Shown here: positions 37,216 to 45,700 of the stretch, one piece after another
Layout of the letters: every line of letters begins with the position of its first letter
Numbering within the stretch: the stretch's first letter is position 1
Assembly (NCBI RefSeq): GCF_028607085.1
Contig: NZ_CP117411.1
Span: forward strand, 1,178,001 to 1,242,000
Direction of reading: 5' to 3'
DNA: 64,000 nt
DNA from: Sphingomonas naphthae
GTDB lineage: Bacteria; Pseudomonadota; Alphaproteobacteria; Sphingomonadales; Sphingomonadaceae
Notes under the pieces: generated by a model
Database searches by the model: none
Told to the model about the DNA's origin: nothing
Seen by the model: only the letters and a program-made list of their open reading frames with translations
Position numbers and translations under genes: made by a program

Positions 37216-37252
37216 GTCCGTTCGTGCCGAGCCCTGCCCGGCACGAACGGAC
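37216..37252 (-). terminator. Strong hairpin after the semialdehyde dehydrogenase gene
   Basis: A perfect 14-bp stem GTCCGTTCGTGCCG / CGGCACGAACGGAC with a 9-nt loop. It lies 11 bp after the dehydrogenase stop on the minus strand. No T-run follows; it may be a degenerate member of palindrome family 1 used as a transcript end. Confidence 0.6.
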
Positions 37253-37262
37253 AGTGATCGCC

Positions 37263-38828
37263 TCAGGCCATATAGCCGTCGATGCGGCGCGGCAGGCCAA
37301 GCGGATTGGCTTCCTGAAGGTCCGGCGGAAGGATATCGTCGGGGATATCCTGATAGCTCACCGGGCGCAGGAAGCGTTCGATCGCGAGGCTGCCGACCGA
37401 GGTGGTGCGCGGATCGGAGGTGGCGGGGAAGGGGCCGCCATGGACCATCGCATGGCCCACCTCGACGCCCGTGCCGAAGCCGTTGGCGAGCAGGCGACCG
37501 GCCTTGCGCTCCAGCAGCGGCAGCAGTTCGCGCGCGGCGGCATGATCGCCATCGGCGATGTGCAGCGCGATCGTCAACTGGCCCTCGATATGCGCCAGCA
37601 CCGCCTTCATCTCGGCCACGTCGGCGCAGCGCACGACGAGCGCCGCCGGACCGAAGATTTCCTCGTGCAGCGCCGGGGTCGACAGGAAGGTCGCCGCCGC
37701 CGTCTCGAAGATATGGGCATGGCCCTCGTAGGTACCGGTCGGCGCGAGGCCCTGGCCGACGAGGCGTGCGCCGGCCGCGCCATGCTTGGCGACGCCCTCG
37801 CTATAGGCCGAATGGATGCCCGGCGTCAGCATCGTGGTCGCCGGGATCACCGACAGCGCCTTTTCGGCGGCGTCGAGGAAGGCGTCCAGCGCGGGGCTGT
37901 CGATCGCCATGACGAGGCCGGGGTTGGTGCAGAACTGGCCGCTGCCGAGGGTGAGCGACGCGGCAAAGCCCTTGGCGATCGCCTCGCCGCGCTCCGCGAG
38001 CGCCGCGGGGAACAGCAGCACCGGGTTGATGCTTGACATTTCGGCATAGACCGGGATCGGCTCGGGCCGCGCCGCCGCCGTGCGCATCAGCGCCGTGCCG
38101 CCGCCGCGCGAGCCGGTGAAGCCGACCGCCTTGATGTTCGGATCGGCGACCAGGGCGGTGCCGACGCTGTTGCCCTCGCCGATGATCAGCGAAAAGACGC
38201 CGGGATGCAGACCGCACTTCACCCGCGCCCGTTCGATCGCCTCCGCGACGAGCGCCGAGGTGCCGAGGTGGGCGCGGTGGGCCTTCACCACCACCGGGCA
38301 ACCGGCGGCCAGTGCCGAGGCGGTGTCGCCACCCGCGACCGAGAAAGCGAGCGGGAAGTTGGAGGCGCCGAACACCGCGACCGGGCCGACCGGGATCTGG
38401 CGCAGGCGCAGATCGGGGCGGGGGGCAGGGGCGCGATCGGGCTGGGCCGGATCGATCCGCACGCCGCGCCAGCTACCCTCGCGCAGCACGTTGGCGAACA
38501 TGCGCAGCTGGCCCATGGTGCGACCGCGCTCGCCTTCCAGCCGGCCGCGCGGCAGGCCGCTTTCCAGCATCACGCGCTCGATCAGCGGGTCGCCGATGGC
38601 GAGGACTTCGTCGGCGATCGTGTCGAGGAAGGCGGCACGCTCGGTCGGCGTGGTCTCGCGGAAGCTGTCGAAGGCTTCCTCGGCCAGCGCGCAGGCGCGG
38701 GCGACGTCGTCGGTGGAGGCGGTGCCGAAGGCGGGCTCCAGCGGCTCGCCCGTCGCTGCGGCAACGGATTGCACGCTGCCCTGCGCGCCGAGCAGTCGCT
38801 CGCCGCCGATAATCATGGTCCCGTCCAT
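37263..38828 (-). CDS. 2,5-dioxovalerate (alpha-ketoglutaric semialdehyde) dehydrogenase, NADP+
   Basis: A 521-residue aldehyde dehydrogenase. The catalytic Cys300 is in [12 protein letters not shown], the general base Glu263 in [11 protein letters not shown], and the coenzyme loop reads [13 protein letters not shown]. The N-terminal IIGGERLLG and the overall length match ketoglutarate-semialdehyde dehydrogenases of sugar-acid pathways, which oxidise 2-oxoglutarate semialdehyde to 2-oxoglutarate. Its neighbour kdgD makes that substrate. It is separated from kdgD by a hairpin and 183 bp, so the two may have their own promoters. Confidence 0.88.
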   Translation of the reverse strand: MDGTMIIGGERLLGAQGSVQSVAAATGEPLEPAFGTASTDDVARACALAEEAFDSFRETTPTERAAFLDTIADEVLAIGDPLIERVMLESGLPRGRLEGERGRTMGQLRMFANVLREGSWRGVRIDPAQPDRAPAPRPDLRLRQIPVGPVAVFGASNFPLAFSVAGGDTASALAAGCPVVVKAHRAHLGTSALVAEAIERARVKCGLHPGVFSLIIGEGNSVGTALVADPNIKAVGFTGSRGGGTALMRTAAARPEPIPVYAEMSSINPVLLFPAALAERGEAIAKGFAASLTLGSGQFCTNPGLVMAIDSPALDAFLDAAEKALSVIPATTMLTPGIHSAYSEGVAKHGAAGARLVGQGLAPTGTYEGHAHIFETAAATFLSTPALHEEIFGPAALVVRCADVAEMKAVLAHIEGQLTIALHIADGDHAAARELLPLLERKAGRLLANGFGTGVEVGHAMVHGGPFPATSDPRTTSVGSLAIERFLRPVSYQDIPDDILPPDLQEANPLGLPRRIDGYMA

Positions 38829-38886
38829 TTCGCTAGCCTCTCACGTAAACCTGTCCCGATAAGGTAGGGAGGCTAGGGCTTACATT

Positions 38887-38902
38887 CCAAGCCAATCCTT
38901 GG
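38887..38902. promoter_or_regulatory. Possible LysR-type site upstream of the dehydrogenase gene
   Basis: CCAAG-N6-CTTGG dyad in the 79-bp gap between the lactonase-like gene and the dehydrogenase gene. Dyads of this size are typical LysR recognition elements, and a LysR gene lies in the next transcript. The match is by eye only. Confidence 0.3.
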
Positions 38903-38907
38903 CTGGA

Positions 38908-39555
38908 TCATCCCGCCATACGCGCCGATGGGGCTTCGCGCAGGCTCCAGAAGATGGTGGTGCGCCCCTGCGCCTGGCGGACGAGGTGGCACAGCGGCAG
39001 CCGCTCGTCGCCGCTCAGCGCGCGATCGATGATGTCGCGCTTGGCCCGGCCCCGCGCGATGATCATCAGATGATCGGTCTGGGCGAGGGCCGGGATGTTG
39101 AGGCTCAGCCGCTCGAACGGCGCGTCGGCGGGCAGGGGATCGGGCGCGACGCGGATCGTGGCGGGCGCGGTCTCGCGATCGAACGGCATGTTGGGGAAGA
39201 GCGAGGCGACGCTGCCGTCCAGCCCGACGCCGACGCATACCAGATCGAAACGCGGCGGCGCCTCGTCCTCGCTGAGCGGCGCCACCTGCGCGGCGGTGGC
39301 GTCGAAGAAGCGCGAGAGCAGGCCGAAATTGCTGGCCGGGTGATGCTCGGGCACGATCCGGTCGTCGGTGAGCGAGATGCGCGTCTTGCCCCATGGGAGT
39401 GATCGGCGGCGCAATTCCTCGAACAGCGGCCCCGGCGTGCGCCCGCCGGGCAAGGCGATTGACCGGCGGCCGCGCGCGCAGATCACGCCGGCGATGTGCG
39501 AGGCCATGGCATGGGTGTCGGCGCGCGCCGCCCAGACGATCTCACTCACCGGCAT
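38908..39555 (-). CDS. 6-phosphogluconolactonase-like protein with altered active-site motif
   Basis: A 215-residue protein of the glucosamine-6-phosphate isomerase / 6-phosphogluconolactonase superfamily. Family blocks are LPGGRTPGPLFEEL, TDDRIVPEHHPASNF and GVGLDGSVASLFPN. In true 6-phosphogluconolactonases the last block reads GxDGHxAS; here the histidine is replaced by Ser115. The protein may therefore act on another sugar lactone or be inactive. It overlaps the VOC gene by 14 bp at the end of the long uronate operon, which suggests work on a sugar-acid lactone rather than the pentose phosphate pathway. A GTG six bases downstream is an alternative start. Confidence 0.78.
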   Translation of the reverse strand: MPVSEIVWAARADTHAMASHIAGVICARGRRSIALPGGRTPGPLFEELRRRSLPWGKTRISLTDDRIVPEHHPASNFGLLSRFFDATAAQVAPLSEDEAPPRFDLVCVGVGLDGSVASLFPNMPFDRETAPATIRVAPDPLPADAPFERLSLNIPALAQTDHLMIIARGRAKRDIIDRALSGDERLPLCHLVRQAQGRTTIFWSLREAPSARMAG

Positions 39556-39931
39556 GCCTCGTATCAAAGGTCAGTTCGATGCGCACGCCGTTGGGATCGC
39601 GAAAGAAGATCTGCTGCATCCAGTCGAGCCGCGTCTGGCTGTGCACATAGGTGACGCCCAGCTGCTCCAGCCGCGCGCGCATCTCGGCCACGTCGCTGCA
39701 TTCGAAGGCGATATGGTCGAGCCGGGAGGGCGCGCCCGCCGCGATCGTCTCCGCGCCGGTGTTGACGTGGATGATCGGCTGGCCGGCGGCGGTGGAAAGC
39801 CAGGCGTTGGTCTCCTGATCCGCCATCGTCAGCGCGGGGCCGCGCACCAGATCGAACAGGCCCGTGTAGAAGGCGCAGGTCTCCTCGAAGAGCGGGGTCT
39901 TGATGTTGATATGGCCGATCCGGTCGATCAT
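39542..39931 (-). CDS. VOC (glyoxalase/bleomycin resistance) family protein
   Basis: A 129-residue vicinal-oxygen-chelate protein made of two beta-alpha-beta-beta-beta modules. The first runs RIGHINIKTPLFEETCAFYT and the second RLDHIAFECSDVAEMRARLEQ, ending QIFFRDPNGVRIELTF, where the Glu and His residues form the usual metal site. These proteins isomerise, lyse or oxygenate small molecules. In this operon a role on a sugar-acid or aldehyde intermediate is possible but unproven. The ATG at 39931 is used; the longer frame upstream is a shadow of the GH43 gene. Confidence 0.83.
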   Translation of the reverse strand: MIDRIGHINIKTPLFEETCAFYTGLFDLVRGPALTMADQETNAWLSTAAGQPIIHVNTGAETIAAGAPSRLDHIAFECSDVAEMRARLEQLGVTYVHSQTRLDWMQQIFFRDPNGVRIELTFDTRHAGE

Positions 39932-39945
39932 CGTGCGTTGGGCCT

Positions 39946-41535
39946 TCAGAGCGCGGTGAAACGGAAATTGCGGAAACGCGCGGCGCCCTGGCCGGCGGCG
40001 TAGAGGCCCGGCCGCAGCATCAGGAAGCCGCCGCGCACATTGTGGTGATAGCCGGACACCTCCATGCCCCGATCGAACCGTTTCCATGTCCGCCCCCCAT
40101 CTCCGCTTAAATGGAAGGAGACGATGTGGCGATCGTTGGTGATCCGCATCGTGAGACGGCGGCCATAAGGATTGGCGGGGCGGCCGCGGTCCATCCCATA
40201 TTGGTGGGTGACGAACCGCGCGCCATCGAAGCCGAGCCCGCAATAGAGCTTGTCGTCGTAGAAGAGGACGAGCCCCGCCGTCGTGCCGGGATCGATGTCG
40301 ATCTCGCATTCCATCCGATAGGCGGTATCGCCCGCGATCAGCATCAATGGCGAGCTGTCCACCGGCGCGGTGCCGCGCGCCTTCAGCGTGAGCGTGCCGC
40401 CCTTGGCGCTGGCCCGTGAGGCTTCGTCGGGCGCGGGACGGAAGAAGCTCCAGTGGGTGCCGAGCGCCAGCGTCTCGAACGGGTCGCTGAGCGCCATGCC
40501 GTGCGGCACCGCCTCGCCGCCCCTGGGCTTGGCGAGCGGTTGCGAGAGATCGCCGCCGGTCATGCGGAACCAGCCGTCCGCCGTCCATTCGATCGGGTCG
40601 AGCAATGTCTGGCGGCCGAGCGTCCAATAGCCGTTCTCGAAGCCGTGATAGACCGCCCACCAGTCTCCCGCCGGCCCCTCGACCAGCGAGGCATGGCCGC
40701 GCGACCACCATCGCTCGCTCTGGTCCTTGGTCCGCACGATCGGATTGGCGGGGCAATTCTCCCACGGCCCATGCAGCGATCGCGATCGGGCGGCGATCAC
40801 CATATGGCCGGTGGGCGGCCCGGCGGTGCCACCGACGGCGGTGATCTGGTAATAATAGCCGCCGTGGCGGACGATCTTCGGCCCCTCGGGCGAGAAGCTC
40901 TCGACGTCCCACTCCTCCGGGTAATGCCACGGATCATAGACATGCTCGACCTTGCCGACGGTCGACAGGCCATCCGCGCTCAGCCGGATGCGGTCCCCGC
41001 CCGAGAGGAACAGCCAGCGCGAGCCATCTTCGGCGACGGCGTGGCAAGGATCGATATGGTTCGGCAGATGCAGGTCGATCGGGTCGCTCCACGGCCCTTC
41101 GATCCGGTCGGCGTGGATCACATAGGTGGTGTTCGGGTTCGCCTTGACCGGGATGTAGAGGAAATAGCGGCCGTCATGCTTTTCGAGGCTGACCGCCCAG
41201 ACCGAGCCGATATTCCTCGTCAGCGCCGGGCCGATCGGCCGCCAGTTCACCAGATCGCGCGAATGCCAGATGACGAGGCCGGGGTAGGAATCGAAGCTGG
41301 AGAAGGTGAGGTAATAGTCCTTCCCATCCTTCAGGATCGCGGGATCGGGCCGGTCGCCCGCCATGATCGGGTTGAGGAAACGGCCGTCGCCCAGATCGGC
41401 GATGCGCTGATTGTCGAAGCCCCGGCGCCATTGCGGGGCTGCGGCGGGCGGCGGCGCGGCGGGCGCGGCGGAGGGGAGCAGCAGCGCGGCGGCGCTGCCG
41501 GTCAGGCCGAAGGTTTCGCGGCGGTTGAGCTTCAT
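39946..41535 (-). CDS. Glycoside hydrolase family 43 protein with C-terminal beta-sandwich, Tat-exported
   Basis: A 529-residue protein. The signal MKLNRRETFGL followed by a hydrophobic stretch is a twin-arginine signal. The five-bladed beta-propeller has the GH43 triad: base Asp64 in GDRPDPAI, Asp162 in NHIDPCHA, and acid Glu217 in SFSPEGPKI. From about residue 330 a concanavalin-like domain (SDPFETLALGTHWSFFRP to the end), as in the DUF1349/GH43_C2 tails of beta-xylosidases and arabinofuranosidases, is attached. It probably trims xylose or arabinose side groups from a uronate-rich polysaccharide. Its ATG overlaps the DUF885 stop. Confidence 0.88.
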   Translation of the reverse strand: MKLNRRETFGLTGSAAALLLPSAAPAAPPPAAAPQWRRGFDNQRIADLGDGRFLNPIMAGDRPDPAILKDGKDYYLTFSSFDSYPGLVIWHSRDLVNWRPIGPALTRNIGSVWAVSLEKHDGRYFLYIPVKANPNTTYVIHADRIEGPWSDPIDLHLPNHIDPCHAVAEDGSRWLFLSGGDRIRLSADGLSTVGKVEHVYDPWHYPEEWDVESFSPEGPKIVRHGGYYYQITAVGGTAGPPTGHMVIAARSRSLHGPWENCPANPIVRTKDQSERWWSRGHASLVEGPAGDWWAVYHGFENGYWTLGRQTLLDPIEWTADGWFRMTGGDLSQPLAKPRGGEAVPHGMALSDPFETLALGTHWSFFRPAPDEASRASAKGGTLTLKARGTAPVDSSPLMLIAGDTAYRMECEIDIDPGTTAGLVLFYDDKLYCGLGFDGARFVTHQYGMDRGRPANPYGRRLTMRITNDRHIVSFHLSGDGGRTWKRFDRGMEVSGYHHNVRGGFLMLRPGLYAAGQGAARFRNFRFTAL

Positions 41536-42725
41536 CGGCGGGGCTCCCGGGGAAAGGCTTCGATGCGCTTGCGCCCATGCGCCAGCATAGCCGCGTGAAA
41601 GCGGACGAGGGCGGTGCCGGTGAGCCCCCTGGCGGCGTCGGCGATGGCCAGCCACGCCATCGCCTCGGCGGCGCGGAAAGCGGGTTCCCTGGCGATGCGG
41701 GCAAGATCGGTATCGAACGGCGCGAAATAGGCGGGCTCGCCCATCCATGCGATCAGCCGCGCCCTGGCCTGATCGATCGTCCAGCCGTGGCGGTGGATGC
41801 CGATATCGACGAGGCCCCGCGTCGCGCGGAACAGCAGCCAGTGGATATGGCCGAGTTCGATGCGGGGATCGCCGGCAAAGGCACCCTGCGCGGCGGACAA
41901 CTGCTCGGCATAGGTGGCCCAGCCCTCGGCGAAGACGGGCGTGTAGCGCAGCCTCAGGGGATGTGGCGGCTCGATCGCCTCGACGGGCAGCTGCACCATA
42001 TGGCCGGGCACCAGCTCGTGGGTGACGACGCTCGGCAGGGTCCAACTCGGCCGGCGGCGGATGTCCTTCAGATCGACGACATAGGCGCCCCGGCTGGTGG
42101 CGGTGGGGAGGGTGCGGTAGCCACCCTTGCCCGCCGCGATCTCCTCCGCCGAAAGGACGCGCACATCGACGTCGCCGCACCAGCGCGGCAGGCCGGCGAA
42201 GGCACGGGGCAGGCGGGCGCGGGCAGCGTCCAGCATGCGGGTCATGTCGGCGATGGCGCGGGCGCGGCCGGCCTCGTCGTCGGTGTAGAGGTAGCGGGTG
42301 TCGCCCCACAGCCGGCGATAGCGCGCGCCGATGTCGCCCTGCGTGTCGCCGATCTGCGTGAACAGGGCGTCGGCCCGGCGGTGAAGCGCGGCCAGTTCGG
42401 CCGTCAGCCTTGCCTCGGTCGAGACCGGATCGAGGCCGTCCCCCGCCGCGCGGCGCAGCAGCAGCGCGAAGCGGTCGGCGGGTGCCGCCGTCGCCAGCGC
42501 CGCATCGATCGCCAGCCCGGCGCGCGCCGCCTCCAGATCGAGCGCCAGCGCGGGCGTGCCACCCGTGACGCCCTTCAGCAGCGCCAGCGCCCTGACCGGA
42601 TCGGCTTCCACCGCCGCCGCATCCAGCGCGGCACCGGCATCGCCGGTTGCCGCACGCAGGCGCGCGGGCAGCAGGGCCATGGCCCCGCCCGCAACGAGCA
42701 GCCCGCGCCGCGACAGTGCCGTCAT
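41532..42725 (-). CDS. DUF885 family protein with Tat-like signal
   Basis: A 397-residue protein with N-terminal MTALSRRGLLVAGGAMALLPA, a twin-arginine-type signal. The C-terminal half shows the DUF885 signature VTHELVPGHMVQL (about residues 232-244) and FAEGWATYAEQL, which resemble zinc-peptidase HE-x-x-H and downstream Glu positions. The family is usually described as putative metallopeptidase. Finding it translationally coupled (ATGA at both ends) between the 1277-residue protein and a GH43 enzyme is unexpected and suggests a role in the breakdown of the polymer or in handling a modified substrate. Confidence 0.8.
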   Translation of the reverse strand: MTALSRRGLLVAGGAMALLPARLRAATGDAGAALDAAAVEADPVRALALLKGVTGGTPALALDLEAARAGLAIDAALATAAPADRFALLLRRAAGDGLDPVSTEARLTAELAALHRRADALFTQIGDTQGDIGARYRRLWGDTRYLYTDDEAGRARAIADMTRMLDAARARLPRAFAGLPRWCGDVDVRVLSAEEIAAGKGGYRTLPTATSRGAYVVDLKDIRRRPSWTLPSVVTHELVPGHMVQLPVEAIEPPHPLRLRYTPVFAEGWATYAEQLSAAQGAFAGDPRIELGHIHWLLFRATRGLVDIGIHRHGWTIDQARARLIAWMGEPAYFAPFDTDLARIAREPAFRAAEAMAWLAIADAARGLTGTALVRFHAAMLAHGRKRIEAFPREPRR

Positions 42726-45700
42726 TTCGCCGCGCCGCCCAGCGGCACGCGATTGTTGAGCATCGTCACCTCGGGCGCGTCGCCCGGCAGCGCGACCGTC
42801 ACCGCCAGCGTCTCGATCGTCACCCCGGCGGGCGCCGTCAGCGTCACCGTCGCGGTGCGCGGATCGAGATCGAGCGGGGCGGCCAGCGGCGGCACGGCGG
42901 CGCTCGCGACCGCGCGGCCATCGGGCGCGACGAGGCTGACCGTGCCGCCCGCCACGTCCTTCGCGCCGAGGCTGTGGACCGTCACCTTCACCCGCCGCCC
43001 GCTCACCGCCACATCGTCGCGCCCGATGCCGAGATCGGCGCGCTGCTCGACCGGCGTGGTCGGCTCGGTGAGGGCGAAGTCCAGCACCGTCATCGTGCCC
43101 GCCGCGAACTGCACAGGGGTCGAGGCGCTGCGCTCCAGCGTCACGGTCCGGTCGGCCGTGATCGGCACCAGCGTCCTGCCTTCGTCGGCGCTGGTGGCGG
43201 CCTTCACCGTCCAGCGACCGGCGTCCACGTTCCAGCCCGTCATCACCGCGTCGATCGGCGCGGCGGTGGTGTTGTAGGCCATCACCCGGAAATGCGTGCG
43301 CGTCGCGCCGGGCATCAGGATGGCGACCTTCTCGGCATCCTCGTCCTTCGCAAAGCGCCAGCTCACCGCATTGCCGGGATAGAGGTAATTGCGCTTGAGG
43401 GCGATGCCGCCCAGCCGCTCGCGCTGGAGGATCTCGCTCGGCACGTCGACCCGGTCGGACCACCAATGGCCGACGGTGTACATGCCCTCGCGCGGCAGTT
43501 TCTCGCGCAGCGCCTCTACATGCAGCGTCTCGATCGCCTTCGTGTCGCCGGTCGCGGCCCATTGGGCATAGCGCACGAAGCCGTCCGCCCCGCCCTTGGC
43601 GACCAGCGCGTCGCGCCAGCCTTTGCCCTCGGGCAGCAGATCGAACACATTCTCGTTGAACTCGGCGAGTGAGGCCGGCCCCGACTTGCCGATCCGCGCA
43701 TAGACCGGCCGCAGATATTTCGCGTCGCCGGTGAAGCGCCACGCCGCCCACGCGGTCTGAAGCGGAATGGTCACGCCGCCACCGTCGCCGACGCGCTCCT
43801 GCTCGGTGATCCAGTTGATCTCGTTGGGGAAGGCCCAACCGCCGCCGGCCTCCTGCTTCCCGTGCGCGAGCCAGCCATCCATGATGCCGGTAACCAGCCC
43901 GCGCGCGCCGGGGTTGTTGGCGTAGAGGCCGGTCAGGATCGGCCCGTGCATCACGACGAAGGCATAAGGCTTCTGCCACGACAGCGGCTCGTCGCGATAC
44001 ATCTTGCGGCCGCCATACCAGTTGCTGGCGAAATGCATGTGGCCCGCCGAATTGGTCAGGATCACGCCTTTCAGCGCCTTGGTGGTGCGCATCAGCCGTT
44101 CCAGCGCGACCGGCTCGCCCCAGTTCAGGTAGAAACGCTCGGCGTCGGAATTCATGCCTTCTTCGTAGGCGTGCAGTTCGTCGGTCTCGATCGTCGAGAG
44201 GCCGTTGGTGTGCATCCCGTTGCGATAGGCCGCTTCGGACAATGCGCGGAGCGAGGCGTTGAGCTTGTCGGGCTTGATTCCCATCAGCGCGAGGCCGGGC
44301 CATTGCTGGGTGAGATCGGTATCGTCGGAAATGCCGCCGCCGAAATCACCATAGGGCACCTGCCGCTCGTCGATCCACCATTCGACCACGCGGCGCGTCG
44401 CGGCCAGATCCTGCAACTGGCGCGCCGCCCAGGCGGGGGTGCCCGCCGGAATCGGCGGCAAGGTGATCGGCGGCAGGTTTTCGGGCCGGTAATTGATGTC
44501 GGCCCAATAGGTGCGGGCCTCCAGATTGTCGGGATCGACCCGCAGCAGATCGGAAATGTCGGCGAACACCCGGCGATAGAGGCCGGCGCGCTTAGAGGCG
44601 GTATGCTCCTCGACGAGGAAGCCCCAATTGTCCTTCACCTGATTGAGCCGGTCAGCGACATGCTCGGCCCTGGCCGCCGCGCGATCCTTGAACACCAGCC
44701 GGATCGCCGCACCATCCAGCGCCGCAGCGTCGAAATCGGGCACGGCCGAGGCGATGGTGAGGTACAGGCTGTCGTTGCTCAGGATGCGATCGCGCAGATC
44801 GAGCCAGAGCGTGCGCGCCTCGCCCGGCCGCACCGAGACCGACAGGTCGATCATGTCGCGCCCCGGCCAGATCGGGTCTTTCACGCGGATGTTGAGCGGG
44901 ATCAGCCCGTCCCGGCCGGGCTTCAGCGCCAGCGCGGGCAGGTCGATGGCGATGCCGTCGAGCCCGTCATGGATATTCTGCCAGCCATAATCCCAGGCGC
45001 GCGCCACCGGGCGGCCAGGATGCGCCTCGCCGAAGCTGGACGGGATCAGGATATGGACGATCGGCGCCAGCCCCTTGGGCCGCACCACGGCACCGCTGGC
45101 CGAGGCATCGCCCGCGCCCACTGCCGCGCGGACGCCGCCCAGCGGCATGGCGACGACCGTGCTGCGCTCGTCGGGCGCATATCGGCCGGCGATGAAGGCG
45201 TTGAGGTCGTCGAACGGGGCGAGGGTGGAGGAAGCGGCGGCATCCACCTTGTAGGTCAGCTTGAAGCTGCCCCTGGGCTCCTCGCCGGCGGCCACGTCAT
45301 AGGCCCAGATTTCCTGGATCGGCTGTTCCTGCATCACATTGGTGAAGCGCAGGCGCCCGCCCTGTTTCTCCGGCAGGCTGGAGACGCTGCGGACCACGCC
45401 CATCGGCCTCTTGGCGAGGCTGGCATAATTGGTGCCGTCCGCCGACCATGACAGGTCGCCATAGGCCGCGCCGCGTATCTCGATCCGGTTGAAGCGTTCG
45501 CCCGCCGGCACGGTCAAATCGTAATTCTTGCCGCCCTCGACATAGACGTTCCAGTCGGGGAGCTGGAAATAATCGTCGCGGCCGGGCAGGCGGGAGCGGT
45601 TGTAGACGCCGGGCCAGGTCGTCTCGGCGATGCCGTCGACGCCCTTCCACATCCATTCCTTCAGATCCTTCGCATCGGCGAACTCGACCTTGCGGGCGCG

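Noticed and set aside
37216-37252. Hairpin considered as a tRNA or small RNA
   Set aside because: The perfect 14-bp stem has no cloverleaf or conserved RNA features; it fits a terminator or repeat element better.
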